Below are positions 16,386 to 25,404 of a DNA stretch of 64,000 nucleotides, in pieces; position 1 is the first letter of the stretch, and each line of letters opens with the position of its first letter. Source of the DNA: Kibdelosporangium philippinense (lineage in GTDB: Bacteria > Actinomycetota > Actinomycetes > Mycobacteriales > Pseudonocardiaceae); NCBI RefSeq assembly GCF_021390435.2, contig NZ_JAJVCN010000003.1:1059501-1123500 (forward strand), written 5' to 3'. The notes under the pieces are model-generated. The model was not told where the DNA came from. It was given only the letters and a program-made list of their open reading frames with translations, and did not search any database. The translations under genes and the position numbers were made by a program.

Positions 16386-17329
16386 GGAGAAGCCCAGGAT
16401 TCGAGCATGCGGCGGGCGATGGAGGTCGGGCCGGGCAAGCCTAGCCAGTGCTCACGGCCTTCCGCTTCGGCCGCAAGGGCTGCGCGGACTACCTCGCGGG
16501 AAACCCAGTGCGCTTCCTCGATCTCCCCGGCGGCGAGCCGGGTTGGCTGCGACGGGTCCGCGCTGGCTGCGAAACCCAGCATCAATGAGCGCGGGAACGG
16601 CCACGGCTGGCTGCCCAGATACCGGATGTCGGCTACGTCGACGCCGACTTCCTCGCAGATTTCCCTGGCAACGCAGGCTTCCAGGGATTCGCCTGCCTCG
16701 ACGAACCCGGCGAGCACCGAGTACCGGCCCTTCGGCCAGATTGGCTGACGGGCCAACAGGACCTGTGTGTCGTCACGGGAGTGGACAAGGCAGATCACGG
16801 CCGGGTCGGTCCGCGGGTACTCCTCGCGTCCACAATTCGGGCACGTGGTCGCCCACCCGGACTTGACCCGATCGACGCCCACGCCGCAGTTCGCGCAGAA
16901 CCGTGCCTTGCGATGCCAGTTGAGCAAAGCGACCGCGGTCGTGAACAGACCCGCGGCCGTGGCGTCCAAAAAGGACCCAGCGGCACGCAGGTCAAGCCAC
17001 TGCTCTTCCTCAACGGAACCGATGTCCTGCCACGACCGCCAGTCAAGGCCGGAGTCCGGCGCCGACGACTCCACGGGCATTGCCCAGTAGCCGACGCCGT
17101 CCTCCTCACCCAACAGCAAGGCTTCCGCAGGCGGTTCGTCGCCGGTTGCCTTCTGGTACACCAGAACGGTTCCGCCGGAGCGAATGGGCGTACGGCCGCG
17201 CGGGTCCACCACCAGGACCCGCCCGTCCTGCCACAGTTCCGCCAGCCTGCTTGGGTCCTCCCGGAGCGTCTCGTCGCGGTCCACTGTGGAGCGAGAGAGC
17301 ACCGGGAGGGCATCGAGCTGGAACGTCAC
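16379..17329 (-). CDS. nudC: NADH pyrophosphatase NudC
   Basis: A 316-residue Nudix hydrolase that cleaves NADH to NMNH and AMP and removes NAD caps from RNA. The zinc ribbon is CANCG...CPNCG (about residues 145-170). The Nudix box reads GFVEAGESLEACVAREICEE with the EEVG end. The NudC-specific SQPWPFPRSLM follows it. The ATG overlaps the stop of the upstream M16 subunit by four bases, so it is the third gene of an operon of M16 active, M16 inactive and nudC. The protein end (SPS-stop) lies in the 46-bp palindrome. Position next to the K+ channel and adnAB genes parallels Rv3199c. Confidence 0.95.
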   Translation of the reverse strand: MTFQLDALPVLSRSTVDRDETLREDPSRLAELWQDGRVLVVDPRGRTPIRSGGTVLVYQKATGDEPPAEALLLGEEDGVGYWAMPVESSAPDSGLDWRSWQDIGSVEEEQWLDLRAAGSFLDATAAGLFTTAVALLNWHRKARFCANCGVGVDRVKSGWATTCPNCGREEYPRTDPAVICLVHSRDDTQVLLARQPIWPKGRYSVLAGFVEAGESLEACVAREICEEVGVDVADIRYLGSQPWPFPRSLMLGFAASADPSQPTRLAAGEIEEAHWVSREVVRAALAAEAEGREHWLGLPGPTSIARRMLESWASPS

Positions 17330-18690
17330 TGCGTCACGTCACCCAGCAGGCGCACATTCTCGAACTGGGCCGAATCACCCACGATCACCCCGGTCCAGTT
17401 GACCGGCGCGAAGAAGTCACGGGCCGCGGCGGCGATCTCCTCGGCCGTCACCTCCTGGAGCCTGCCGGGGTACGAAACCAGCCACTCGACCCCAAGCCCT
17501 TGCGAGGCAAGGCCGATCAGCTGCGACGCAAGACCCGACTGGGACGCGGTCGCGGTGAGCAGCTGCCCGATCGCGTACTGCCGCACAGTGTCCACTTCGG
17601 TCTCCGACGGCGGCGACAGGACGATCTTGGCGAGCTCGTACCGGATCTCCAGCAACGCGTTCGCGGTGACCTCGCTGGCCGTGTCCGTGTCGATCAACAG
17701 TGTCGCGCCGCCCGGCGTGAACTCCAGATAGGACCGTGCGTGGTAGGTGTATCCCTTGTCCTCACGGACATTCTCGACCAACCGGGACGAGAAGAATCCG
17801 CCGAACGCCAGGTTCGCCAGCTGCAGCGCCGGGTAGCGCGGGTCGGTCCGGGTGATCGCCTGCGCGCTGAACCGGAACTGCGACTGCACGGCACCCGCAC
17901 GCGGCACGAACAGCAAGTCGCCGCCCGGAACCACTGGTAGCTCAGGCAATTCGGTCGCGGTGCCGTCGGCCTGCCAGCCGCCGAGCGCCGACTCCAAAGT
18001 AGCCACAGCCGCTTCCGGCTCGACATCACCGACCAGGACCAGCACCGAACCGCGCGGGAGCACGAAACCGGTGTGCAGCGCACGAACCTCGGCCGCGCTG
18101 ACCTTGGCGACGTCCTCGGCTTCCGGCATCTCGCGGGTCGCCGGGTGGTCGCCGTACCGGTGCTTCTGCAGCGCCTGCCGGGCGATCACGCTCGGCTGCG
18201 AGCGCGCCATCGCGATCCGCTCGACCAGCCGCTCCTTCTCGCGGCCGACCTCCTCGTCCGCGTACGACGCCGAAGTCAACGCGTCGCTGAGCACGTCCAG
18301 CAGCGTGGCCAAGCCGCTGGCCAGCGCGTTTCCGCCGATGCTGAGCCGCTCCGGGTCGACCGACGCGTCCAGTTCACCGCCGACCAGCGCCAGATCCGTG
18401 TCGATCGCGACCCGGTCGCGCTTGGCCGTGCCGGAGAAGAACGTCGACGCGAGCACCTCGGCCTTGGCCGCGTGCATCAGATCGGTGTCCGCGAACGGGA
18501 TCCGCAGCCGCAGTTCGACCATGGGCACGGCCGACTGCTTGACCGCGATCACCCGCAGCCCGTTGGACAACATTGTGTCCACATGGGACAGGCCGGTCGC
18601 CGCGCGCTGCTCGCCCAACGGCGGCAACGGCCGCGGACCGCGCTCGGTACGGCCGATTTCCTCGGCAGAACGGTGAGACGTGATGCTCAT
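17326..18690 (-). CDS. M16 family peptidase subunit without zinc motif (non-catalytic partner)
   Basis: A 454-residue M16 fold protein. The place where HxxEH should occur reads MHAAKAEVLAST, so the inverted zinc motif is absent and the subunit cannot itself hydrolyse peptides. The C-terminal substrate-binding motif is kept (LVENVREDKGYTYHARSYLEF region, about residues 315-340, with the Arg/Tyr pair). The upstream gene encodes the complementary subunit with HxxEH, overlapping by four bases. M16B proteases are known to work as such active/inactive heterodimers. The partner relation here is inferred from order and motifs. The N-terminal 35 residues are extra and polar. Confidence 0.88.
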   Translation of the reverse strand: MSITSHRSAEEIGRTERGPRPLPPLGEQRAATGLSHVDTMLSNGLRVIAVKQSAVPMVELRLRIPFADTDLMHAAKAEVLASTFFSGTAKRDRVAIDTDLALVGGELDASVDPERLSIGGNALASGLATLLDVLSDALTSASYADEEVGREKERLVERIAMARSQPSVIARQALQKHRYGDHPATREMPEAEDVAKVSAAEVRALHTGFVLPRGSVLVLVGDVEPEAAVATLESALGGWQADGTATELPELPVVPGGDLLFVPRAGAVQSQFRFSAQAITRTDPRYPALQLANLAFGGFFSSRLVENVREDKGYTYHARSYLEFTPGGATLLIDTDTASEVTANALLEIRYELAKIVLSPPSETEVDTVRQYAIGQLLTATASQSGLASQLIGLASQGLGVEWLVSYPGRLQEVTAEEIAAAARDFFAPVNWTGVIVGDSAQFENVRLLGDVTQ

Positions 18691-19970
18691 TCGGCACCTC
18701 CAGCCGGGAAAACCTGCAGTACGGCACGCGAATCCGGGCGCAGAAGCTTGGCCGCGCCGGACACGTCCTGCGGCGTGACCGCCGCGATCCGGTCGGGTAG
18801 CTGGTAGATCAGGCCCGCGTCGCCGTACAGCAACTGGAAGCCGCCGAGGCCGAGTGTCCGGCTGACCAGGCGGTCGTGCTCCTTGTGCAGGCTGGAGACC
18901 CAGCGTGCGGTCACCTTCGCCAGCTCCTGCTCGGACGGCGGGGTGCTTGCCAGCAGTTCGAGTTCCTCGTCCAACGCGCCGAGCACGCGGTCGACCTTCA
19001 CGTCCGGCGAGTACATCGCGGTGATCGAGAACGTGTCCGGGTCACGTGCCTCGAACGGGCCGAACAGGCCGGCACCGGCGTTGATGTCGGTGACCATGCC
19101 TTCCTTGTGCACCATCCGCTGCTGCAGCCGGGAGCCGTCACCCTCGGTGAGCACGGAAGCGAGCACGAGGTGCGCCAGGTAGGCGTCCAGCTCGTTGATC
19201 GGGTCGGGCATGCGGTAGCCGACGGCCAGCGCGGGCAGCGGCGCGTGTGGGTCCTGGTGCTCGCCGCGCAGTTCGCCTTGCGGCGGCGGTTCGGCGAAGG
19301 ACGGACGTTGCGGCGTCTCGCGTGCGGGTACGTCACCGAAGTGCCGTTCGACCAGTTCACGGGCGTGCTCGACAGTGAAGTCACCGGCGACCGTGAGCAC
19401 CGCGTTGCCGGGCGCGTAGTACGTGTCGAAGAAGGCCGCGCAGTCGTCGAGGCTGGCCTGTTCGAGGTCGGTGAAGTCGCCGTAGCCGTTGTGCGCGTTC
19501 GGGAACGTCTTGTAGAGCACCGGCGGCAGCAGGATCCACGGGAATCCGCCGTACGGCCGGTTCAGGACGTTCAGCCGGATTTCCTCCTTCACCACGTCGA
19601 TCTGGTTCTGGAGGTTCTCCTGCGTCAGCTTCGGCGCGCGCATCCGGTCGGCTTCGAGGAACAACGCCCGCTCGAGCGCGGCGGACGGGAGCACCTCGAA
19701 GTAGTCGGTGTAGTCGGGATGCGTCGAGCCGTTGAACGTGCCGCCAGAGGACTGGACGTGGCGGAAGTGCGCCAGCTTCTCCAGGCTCTCGCTGCCCTGG
19801 AACATCAGGTGTTCAAACAGGTGGGCGAAGCCGGTTCGCCCTTCTGGTTCGGATCGGAAGCCCACGTCGTAGTGCACGCTGACGCCGACCACCGGTGATG
19901 TGGTGTCCGGCGCGAGCACCACACGCAAACCGTTCGGGAGGGTGAACGTGTGCAGGTCGGGTGCAGCCAT
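18687..19970 (-). CDS. M16 family zinc metallopeptidase, catalytic subunit
   Basis: A 427-residue M16B insulinase/pitrilysin-like protease. The inverted zinc motif HLFEHLMF (HxxEH, about residues 50-55) is present, and a downstream glutamate in LQNQIDVVKEEIRLN is the probable third ligand. There is no signal peptide, so it acts in the cytoplasm. It is the first gene of a coupled operon with the non-catalytic M16 subunit and nudC, and lies 9 nt downstream of the DUF2207 gene on the same strand. The substrate is unknown; homologues degrade short peptides. Confidence 0.92.
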   Translation of the reverse strand: MAAPDLHTFTLPNGLRVVLAPDTTSPVVGVSVHYDVGFRSEPEGRTGFAHLFEHLMFQGSESLEKLAHFRHVQSSGGTFNGSTHPDYTDYFEVLPSAALERALFLEADRMRAPKLTQENLQNQIDVVKEEIRLNVLNRPYGGFPWILLPPVLYKTFPNAHNGYGDFTDLEQASLDDCAAFFDTYYAPGNAVLTVAGDFTVEHARELVERHFGDVPARETPQRPSFAEPPPQGELRGEHQDPHAPLPALAVGYRMPDPINELDAYLAHLVLASVLTEGDGSRLQQRMVHKEGMVTDINAGAGLFGPFEARDPDTFSITAMYSPDVKVDRVLGALDEELELLASTPPSEQELAKVTARWVSSLHKEHDRLVSRTLGLGGFQLLYGDAGLIYQLPDRIAAVTPQDVSGAAKLLRPDSRAVLQVFPAGGAE

Positions 19971-19979
19971 GGCACGAGC

Positions 19980-21611
19980 CTACTTGGCCAGCGCGCGGTC
20001 CATCGCCGTGATGAAGCCAGGCAGGTTTCGCCCACCGCTGAACCAGTAGAGCTCGCCCGATGAGCCAAACGCTTCGAGCCATCGGGGCGACTCACCGAGC
20101 ACGACCGCGTACGGCAGCGAGCGTGAGAACACCAGCTCACGGTCGTTCTCCGGGATGCTCGACGGCGTCGCTGACTGCAAGTAACCGCGGAGACTACGCA
20201 CCTGTGCCAGCAGCACGCTGCCACGCTTGGTACGCGCAGGCATCAGCCGTGCACCCAGCGCGAGGGCGACACCTGCGATAACGAGCGCGAGGCCAAGCAA
20301 CGCGTTACCGACCGTGAACGCGAGCACTGCGGTCAGTGCAGCACCTGCGACGGCGAGCCCGAGACCGATCCACAGCCACAGGCTGCGGTCACGGTCCGGG
20401 CGTCGCTTGAACCACTGGCGGTCGACGACGTCGGCGTACAGCGCCGACCGGATCCGGTTCTTGTCGACGGCCAGTGTGGACACTGTGCTGCCTTGCTCAG
20501 GGATGGCTTCGTACACCGCGCGCTCGTAGGCGGTCAGCGAGTCGTCGGCCGGGTTGCGGCGCATGATCTGCCAGTCGTTCTGGCTGATTTCCTGAATCCA
20601 CAAGTAGTTGCGGACCGCGAGGTCAAGGACGGTCGCGGTGATGTCGATCGGGTCGACGCGTTCGTCGGTGACCGTGCCGATCTGGCCGGGAAGTACACCA
20701 TCGGGTGAAGCGAAGGCCACGCCTTGGTCGTCACGCACGAGGACGTCGACCGGTCCGACCTCGGTCGCCAGCACTTTGGCGTCCCGTCCGCGAGCCACCC
20801 ACAGCAGCACGATCCCGCCAAGCAGCAACACAGTCAGCCCGAGCAACCCGAAGCCGGAGAACGTGGTAAGCGCGAACGGCCCGCCCACCGACAACGGCTC
20901 AGCGAACCTGGCGTTCGCGGGCACGGTTCCCCCTGGCAGTTCGACTGCCAGGTCGACGCGGTCGCCTGCGTTGAGGTTCTGCGCGTCGACTCGCGTGATG
21001 CCGCTCTGGTTGCTCCTGGCGCTCTTGCACGGCTCGTTCGACCCGAACGGCCCGCAGAAGCTGCGCACGCTGAGCGCGATCTCCGGCGCCACGAAGGTCG
21101 CGCGCAGCAGTCCGAGCTTGGCGTCCCAGCCCGCCGCGAGCTGCCAGCGCACTTCCTGACGGTCGCCGCGGTCGATGACCGTGCCCTCGACCTGGTAGCG
21201 CAGCACGGACTTGCCTTCGCCGACCGACACGACGAACTCGTCGTCCGTCGCCTGCGCGGTGCCGTTGCCTTCGAGCTTGGGGTCGCGCACGACGAAGACG
21301 CGGTCGCGGTTGTCGTCGATCTTGATCCGCAGCGGGGAACGGCGGTTGAGCTTCTCGCCGGTCTTGACGGTGATCGTCTCCTCGACCGTCAGCAGCCCGT
21401 CACGCTCCACTTTGAGCTGAAGCTGAGTGCGCGTCGGGAACTCGATCGCCGGATCACGGTCGCCATCCGAGTCCGAAGTGGACGGTGGCTGGACCGGCCC
21501 GCTCGGCTCGGGAATGATCGGGATGTCCGGGATCGACGGCGGCGGTTGCCCGACTGACAGCCCAATAGCGGCGACCAGGCCAGCGGCCGCCACCCCCCAA
21601 TTCGTCAACAC
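19980..21611 (-). CDS. DUF2207 domain-containing membrane protein
   Basis: A 543-residue predicted membrane protein. A GTG at 21611 gives an N-terminal hydrophobic segment (WGVAAAGLVAAIGLSVG), a Pro/Asp-rich linker, then the extracytoplasmic DUF2207 region (VERDGLLTVEETITVKTG, with a strand-rich fold). A membrane helix follows near 300-325 (LLGLTVLLLGGIVLLWVARG), then a cytosolic domain and two more helices near 430-475. The C-terminus ends with a glycine-containing SSGELYWFSGG patch. The frame is open upstream of 21611 but would run into the divergent gene, so the GTG is preferred. Role unknown. Confidence 0.8.
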   Translation of the reverse strand: MLTNWGVAAAGLVAAIGLSVGQPPPSIPDIPIIPEPSGPVQPPSTSDSDGDRDPAIEFPTRTQLQLKVERDGLLTVEETITVKTGEKLNRRSPLRIKIDDNRDRVFVVRDPKLEGNGTAQATDDEFVVSVGEGKSVLRYQVEGTVIDRGDRQEVRWQLAAGWDAKLGLLRATFVAPEIALSVRSFCGPFGSNEPCKSARSNQSGITRVDAQNLNAGDRVDLAVELPGGTVPANARFAEPLSVGGPFALTTFSGFGLLGLTVLLLGGIVLLWVARGRDAKVLATEVGPVDVLVRDDQGVAFASPDGVLPGQIGTVTDERVDPIDITATVLDLAVRNYLWIQEISQNDWQIMRRNPADDSLTAYERAVYEAIPEQGSTVSTLAVDKNRIRSALYADVVDRQWFKRRPDRDRSLWLWIGLGLAVAGAALTAVLAFTVGNALLGLALVIAGVALALGARLMPARTKRGSVLLAQVRSLRGYLQSATPSSIPENDRELVFSRSLPYAVVLGESPRWLEAFGSSGELYWFSGGRNLPGFITAMDRALAK

Positions 21612-21676
21612 GCCTGCGGACGATAGCGGAGCGCGCCTATGCTCACGCGCGGTTGAGAACAATTCAGGGGGAGAAC

Positions 21677-22870
21677 GTGACCCAACCGCCGTACGGACCT
21701 GGTCCTGGATACCAGCCACCCAGGTTCCCGCCGCCTCGCCCGGTCGCACCGCCACCGAGGGCGATGCCCGCGCCACCGATGTACCAGCCCCGGCCGCCCA
21801 TGCCCGGACCTGGTTATCCGCCACCGGGCTACCGTCCGCCCGCGCCGCAATGGCACATGCCGCCGTCGTTGCCGCCGCGTAAGTCCAATACGGGCACGAT
21901 CGTGACTGTCACGTTGGTCGCCGTGGTTGCGTTGGTCGGCGCGTTGGTCGCGGTCCTGGTTGCGCTCGACGACAAGAAGTCATCGAGCGTCGCCGATTCC
22001 GGCTACGGCACGACAGCGCCGTCCGTCACGTACGACCCGATTCCGACCAGTGAGGCCGTCACGCCGACACAAGCGCCTTCGTTGGGCTCGTCCACGTCCC
22101 GCACTACTCCTACCCGGACAACCACGAGCACTCCAAGCGGGCCACGGCCGGTGCTCAAGACGAAGGACAACCCGATCAACAACGGCGAGAACGGCACGAA
22201 CGTCGTGACGTGCAACCTGCCGAAGTGGCAGAGCACTCCGGCGGCCGCGCAAGCGTTCTTCATGGCCGCGCTGCCGTGTATGGAAGCCGCGTGGGCGCCG
22301 GTGATGCAACGCGCCGGCCTGCCGTACGAACGGCCGCGAGTGATCTTCCCAAGCGGGAAACGGTGGACGAGCGGCTGCGGCGATGTCAACGAGGGAGAGG
22401 CATCCGCGTTCTACTGCCCGCCGGATGTCGCGATCTACATGCCGTTCGAGGGTCTGGCTACCAAGCAGTACGGGAACAAGCCAGGCGTCTACCTTGGGAT
22501 CTTCGCGCACGAGTTCGGTCACCACATCCAGTCGATGAGCGGCCTGATGCGGGCATCGCACCAGCAGGCCTACGAACTCGGCCCGGACAGCGCGGCAGGC
22601 CTTGAGCTCTCCCGGCGCCTTGAGCTGCAGGCGAACTGCTACAACGGAATGTGGTTCGCGGGGGCGTGGAACGGCAAAGGCTCGATCACCGACGCGCTCG
22701 TGCGTGACATGCTGGCGGACGGCTACCAACGCGGCGACGACAACTACCCGAGCCGGCCCCGTCAGCACGGGAAACGCCAGAACTTCGGCGCTTGGCTCAA
22801 GCACGGTTACGAGAAGAACCGTACGTACCAGTGCAACACCTACGCGGCATCCGCGACGAGCGTCAGCTGA
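21677..22870 (+). CDS. neutral zinc metallopeptidase, membrane anchored
   Basis: A 397-residue protein with a proline/glycine/tyrosine-rich cytosolic N-terminus (residues 1-70) and one membrane helix (about 78-100, GTIVTVTLVAVVALVGALVAVLV). A Ser/Thr-rich linker leads to an extracellular domain of the neutral zinc metallopeptidase family. The zinc motif is HEFGHHIQSM near residue 278, with EANCYNG-like LQANCYNGMW downstream. GTG at 21677 follows GGGGGAG and starts a normal VTQPPYGPGPGY tail; an in-frame codon further up has no ribosome site. Predicted to act on the outer face of the membrane; substrates unknown. Confidence 0.85.
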   Translation: MTQPPYGPGPGYQPPRFPPPRPVAPPPRAMPAPPMYQPRPPMPGPGYPPPGYRPPAPQWHMPPSLPPRKSNTGTIVTVTLVAVVALVGALVAVLVALDDKKSSSVADSGYGTTAPSVTYDPIPTSEAVTPTQAPSLGSSTSRTTPTRTTTSTPSGPRPVLKTKDNPINNGENGTNVVTCNLPKWQSTPAAAQAFFMAALPCMEAAWAPVMQRAGLPYERPRVIFPSGKRWTSGCGDVNEGEASAFYCPPDVAIYMPFEGLATKQYGNKPGVYLGIFAHEFGHHIQSMSGLMRASHQQAYELGPDSAAGLELSRRLELQANCYNGMWFAGAWNGKGSITDALVRDMLADGYQRGDDNYPSRPRQHGKRQNFGAWLKHGYEKNRTYQCNTYAASATSVS

Positions 22871-23309
22871 GTTTGCCGTACAGGTAGGAAAAGCCGCCGC
22901 CTGCCAAGCAGGCTAAGAGGAACAGGAGGTACGCCACCGGCCTGCGCGCGTCGCTCTGGCCGGTGGCTGCCTCGGCGGCGTGGACCGTCATATCGACTTG
23001 GACCTCAGCGGGAACAGCGACCTGGACCGGCTCGCCCGGCTGATGGCCGCAGGCGTCCAATTTGGCCTGATGTTCCGTTCCATCGTGGACGAACGTGACG
23101 ATCTCCCCTGCGCCGGGAGCGGCACAGCCGACGCCGTGCACGACCCGCGCGGTGATCTTCGTGGCATTCGGCGCATCCGTGACCAGCCCGAACAGGCCGG
23201 GCGCCGATAACCACAGCGTCAGGCTGACAAAAATCCCAAGCAGTACGACGACGGCAAACCGGACCGCGTCCGGGCGGGCCCGCACAAGCAGGATGAGGTC
23301 AGACCACAA
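22863..23309 (-). CDS. two-helix membrane protein
   Basis: A 148-residue protein with membrane helices at about 17-38 and 124-143 and an extracytoplasmic loop of about 85 residues containing two cysteines (VGCAAPGAG and LDACGHQPG) that could form a disulfide. No family is recognised. It overlaps the convergent metallopeptidase gene by 8 bp. Confidence 0.6.
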   Translation of the reverse strand: MWSDLILLVRARPDAVRFAVVVLLGIFVSLTLWLSAPGLFGLVTDAPNATKITARVVHGVGCAAPGAGEIVTFVHDGTEHQAKLDACGHQPGEPVQVAVPAEVQVDMTVHAAEAATGQSDARRPVAYLLFLLACLAGGGFSYLYGKLS

Positions 23310-23365
23310 GAAAGCATGGTCTCAGAACCCCGTTTCGCTGTCACGCCCCAGTAATCCCACCCCCG

Positions 23366-23475
23366 CGTGTCCACCATTCCAACACGGCGTGTCCACCGTT
23401 CCAGCACACCGTGTCCACCACTGCGGCACACCGTGTCCACCGTTCCAGCACACCGTGTCCACCGCTGCGGCACCA
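23366..23475 (+). repeat. five tandem 22-bp repeats upstream of lexA
   Basis: Five consecutive units of exactly 22 bp, each beginning CGTGTCCACC, run from 23366 to 23475. Units 2 and 4 are identical (CGTGTCCACCGTTCCAGCAC then AC). Units 3 and 5 share CACTGCGG/CGCTGCGG cores, giving an A-B-A-B alternation. The 22-bp period is about two helical turns, so any bound protein would sit on one face of the DNA. The array ends about 110 bp before the lexA start. It contains no recognisable LexA box. Confidence 0.85.
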
Positions 23476-23570
23476 TGAAATCCCCATTCCCGCATCGCGA
23501 AATCGCCGCTCCGGCCACCTCCATATCCTGCCTTCGGGGCGCCTTCCCGCGCTTTCCCACCGGCTGCCTC

Positions 23571-23586
23571 TACGATTTACCGGGTG
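23571..23586 (+). promoter_or_regulatory. putative leaderless promoter of lexA
   Basis: A TACGAT (-10-like, 23571-23576) lies seven bases before the GTG start, and no Shine-Dalgarno sequence precedes the start codon. This spacing would put transcription at the first base of the GTG, the usual picture of a leaderless actinobacterial mRNA. A convincing -35 was not found. Confidence 0.4.
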
Positions 23587-24225
23587 ACCGACGTCTTCGA
23601 CCACCTCGACGCATCCGAACTGCCACTGCGCCAGCAGCAGATCCTCGCGGCCATCCAGGACTGGGTTCAGCGAAACGGCTACTCCCCCAGCACAAGGGAA
23701 ATCGGCGAAGCGGTCGGCCTGCGGTCGAGTTCGTCGGTGTCCAAACACCTCACGGCACTGGAAGACAAAGGGTTTCTCCGGCGCAGTGCCTCGGTTTCCC
23801 GCCCGATCGACGTCCGGATGTTCCTGGCCGAGTCCCCGACGCAGGACGGCGACTCGGTCCCGGTCCCGGTGGTCGGTGACATCGCGGCCGGTGTCCCGAT
23901 CGCGGCCGAGCAACACGTGGACGACGTTCTGACGTTGCCGAGGCATTTGACCGGGCGCGGCAACGTGTTCGGCCTGAGGGTCCGCGGTGATTCCATGATC
24001 GAAGCGGCTATCTGCGACGGCGACATCGTGGTGGTGAAGCAGCAGTCCGAAGCGCACTCCGGGCAGATCGTCGCAGCGATGATCGACGAGGAAGCGACCG
24101 TGAAGGTGTACCGCAAGCGCAACGGCCACGTGTACCTCGAGCCGCGCAACCCGGCGTACGAGGTCATCGACGGCGACCGCGCGGTCATCCTCGGCACGGT
24201 CGTCTCCGTCCTTCGCAGCGTCTAG
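23584..24225 (+). CDS. lexA: LexA-type SOS repressor
   Basis: A 213-residue LexA-family repressor that binds SOS operators and self-cleaves when RecA is activated. The N-terminal winged helix has REIGEAVGLRSSSSVSKHL (about 38-56). The cleavage site Ala102-Gly103 is in GDIAAGVPI. The catalytic dyad is Ser137 (RGDSM) and Lys174 (ATVKVYRK). All elements for autoproteolysis are present. It is shorter and more divergent in the DNA-binding part than typical actinobacterial LexA, so a LexA paralogue is possible. The GTG start is probably leaderless, and a 22-bp tandem array lies upstream. It ends four bases inside the convergent channel gene. Confidence 0.88.
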   Translation: MTDVFDHLDASELPLRQQQILAAIQDWVQRNGYSPSTREIGEAVGLRSSSSVSKHLTALEDKGFLRRSASVSRPIDVRMFLAESPTQDGDSVPVPVVGDIAAGVPIAAEQHVDDVLTLPRHLTGRGNVFGLRVRGDSMIEAAICDGDIVVVKQQSEAHSGQIVAAMIDEEATVKVYRKRNGHVYLEPRNPAYEVIDGDRAVILGTVVSVLRSV

Positions 24226-25304
24226 ACGCCGACGTCCTCGCCGCCGTCGGGTGGCGTGACCTTGCGGACGTACAGCAGCCGGTCGCCTTCCTCGATCGCG
24301 TCTGCCTCAGCGGAGTCGACGCGATAGAGCTTCTTTCCGCGCACCACGCCCAGCACGATGTCGCTGAGGTGCCGCGGCGAGCCGCCGACCTCGCCAGGTT
24401 CGACGTCACGCTCGGCGATGGCGAGTCCGCTGTCCGGCGTGATCAGGTCTTCGACCATGTCCACGACGGACGGTGTGTGCGTGGCCATGCCGAGCAGGCG
24501 ACCGGCCGTTTCGCTCGACACCACAACGGAATCCGCGCCGGACTGGCGCAGCAGGTGCACGTTCTCCGCCTCACGCACGGCCGACACGATCTGGGCCTTT
24601 GGCGCCATTTCCCGTGCGGTCAACGTGATCAGCACGGCCGAGTCGTCCCGGTTCGCGGCCACGACCACCGCTCGCGCCCGATCGACGCCGGCTACTCGCA
24701 AGACGTCCGACCGTGTGCCGGAACCGTGCACGGTCACCAGGCCGAGCGCGGACGCGGCGTCCAACGAATTCTGGTCAGTGTCCACGACGACGATCTGGCC
24801 GGGTTTCATGCCGTCCGTCATCACCGCGCTGACCGCGGACCGGCCTTTCGTGCCGAACCCGATCACCACCACGTGGTCCCGCACTTTTTTCCTCCACACT
24901 TGGATCTTGAAAGCCTGCCGGGACCGTTCCGTCAGCACCGCGAGGGTGGTGCCGACCAGCACGATCAGGAACAGCACGCGCAGTGGTGTGATCACCAGGA
25001 CGTTGATCAGTCGCGCCGAGGGGCTGACCGGCGTGATGTCGCCGTAGCCGGTGGTCGACAGCGAGACCGTGGCGTAGTAGATCGCGTCGAGCAGCGACAG
25101 CCCGTCCTCGTTGACGTCCCGGTAGCCGTCGCGGTCCAGGTAGACGATCACGACCGCGATCACGAGTGCGAGGATCGCCCCGATCACCCTGCGCACGATC
25201 GACGTGACCGGGCTGACCGTGCCCTCCGGGATCCGGATGACCCCGACGAGCGAATGGTCGGGCCGGTCGGTGAGCCGGTCGGTGGCCAGCAGCCGCCTCA
25301 TCAT
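24222..25304 (-). CDS. potassium channel with RCK (TrkA-N/TrkA-C) domains
   Basis: A 360-residue two-helix K+ channel. Membrane helices lie at about 40-57 and 98-120, with the pore loop between them carrying the selectivity filter TTGYGD at residues 84-89. The cytosolic part is an RCK domain with a Rossmann motif VVIGFGTKG (near 144) and a C-terminal TrkA-C-like region. Homologous to Rv3200c, which occupies the same position between nudC and adnB in M. tuberculosis. The ATG at 25304 has a GGGGAG ribosome site; the frame is open far upstream but that part is not channel-like. Confidence 0.92.
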   Translation of the reverse strand: MMRRLLATDRLTDRPDHSLVGVIRIPEGTVSPVTSIVRRVIGAILALVIAVVIVYLDRDGYRDVNEDGLSLLDAIYYATVSLSTTGYGDITPVSPSARLINVLVITPLRVLFLIVLVGTTLAVLTERSRQAFKIQVWRKKVRDHVVVIGFGTKGRSAVSAVMTDGMKPGQIVVVDTDQNSLDAASALGLVTVHGSGTRSDVLRVAGVDRARAVVVAANRDDSAVLITLTAREMAPKAQIVSAVREAENVHLLRQSGADSVVVSSETAGRLLGMATHTPSVVDMVEDLITPDSGLAIAERDVEPGEVGGSPRHLSDIVLGVVRGKKLYRVDSAEADAIEEGDRLLYVRKVTPPDGGEDVGV

Positions 25305-25404
25305 GTGCACACTCCCCAGTGGGACGCCAACGTGCGGCAGACTAGCGTTCGCGGGTTCGGGCACTGGCTCGTACGTCGCCCTACTGACGAGTAGGGTCAC
25401 CCGT

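Noticed and set aside
23366..23475. Tandem array as a CRISPR
   Set aside because: Units are directly adjacent without unique spacers and there are no cas genes nearby.
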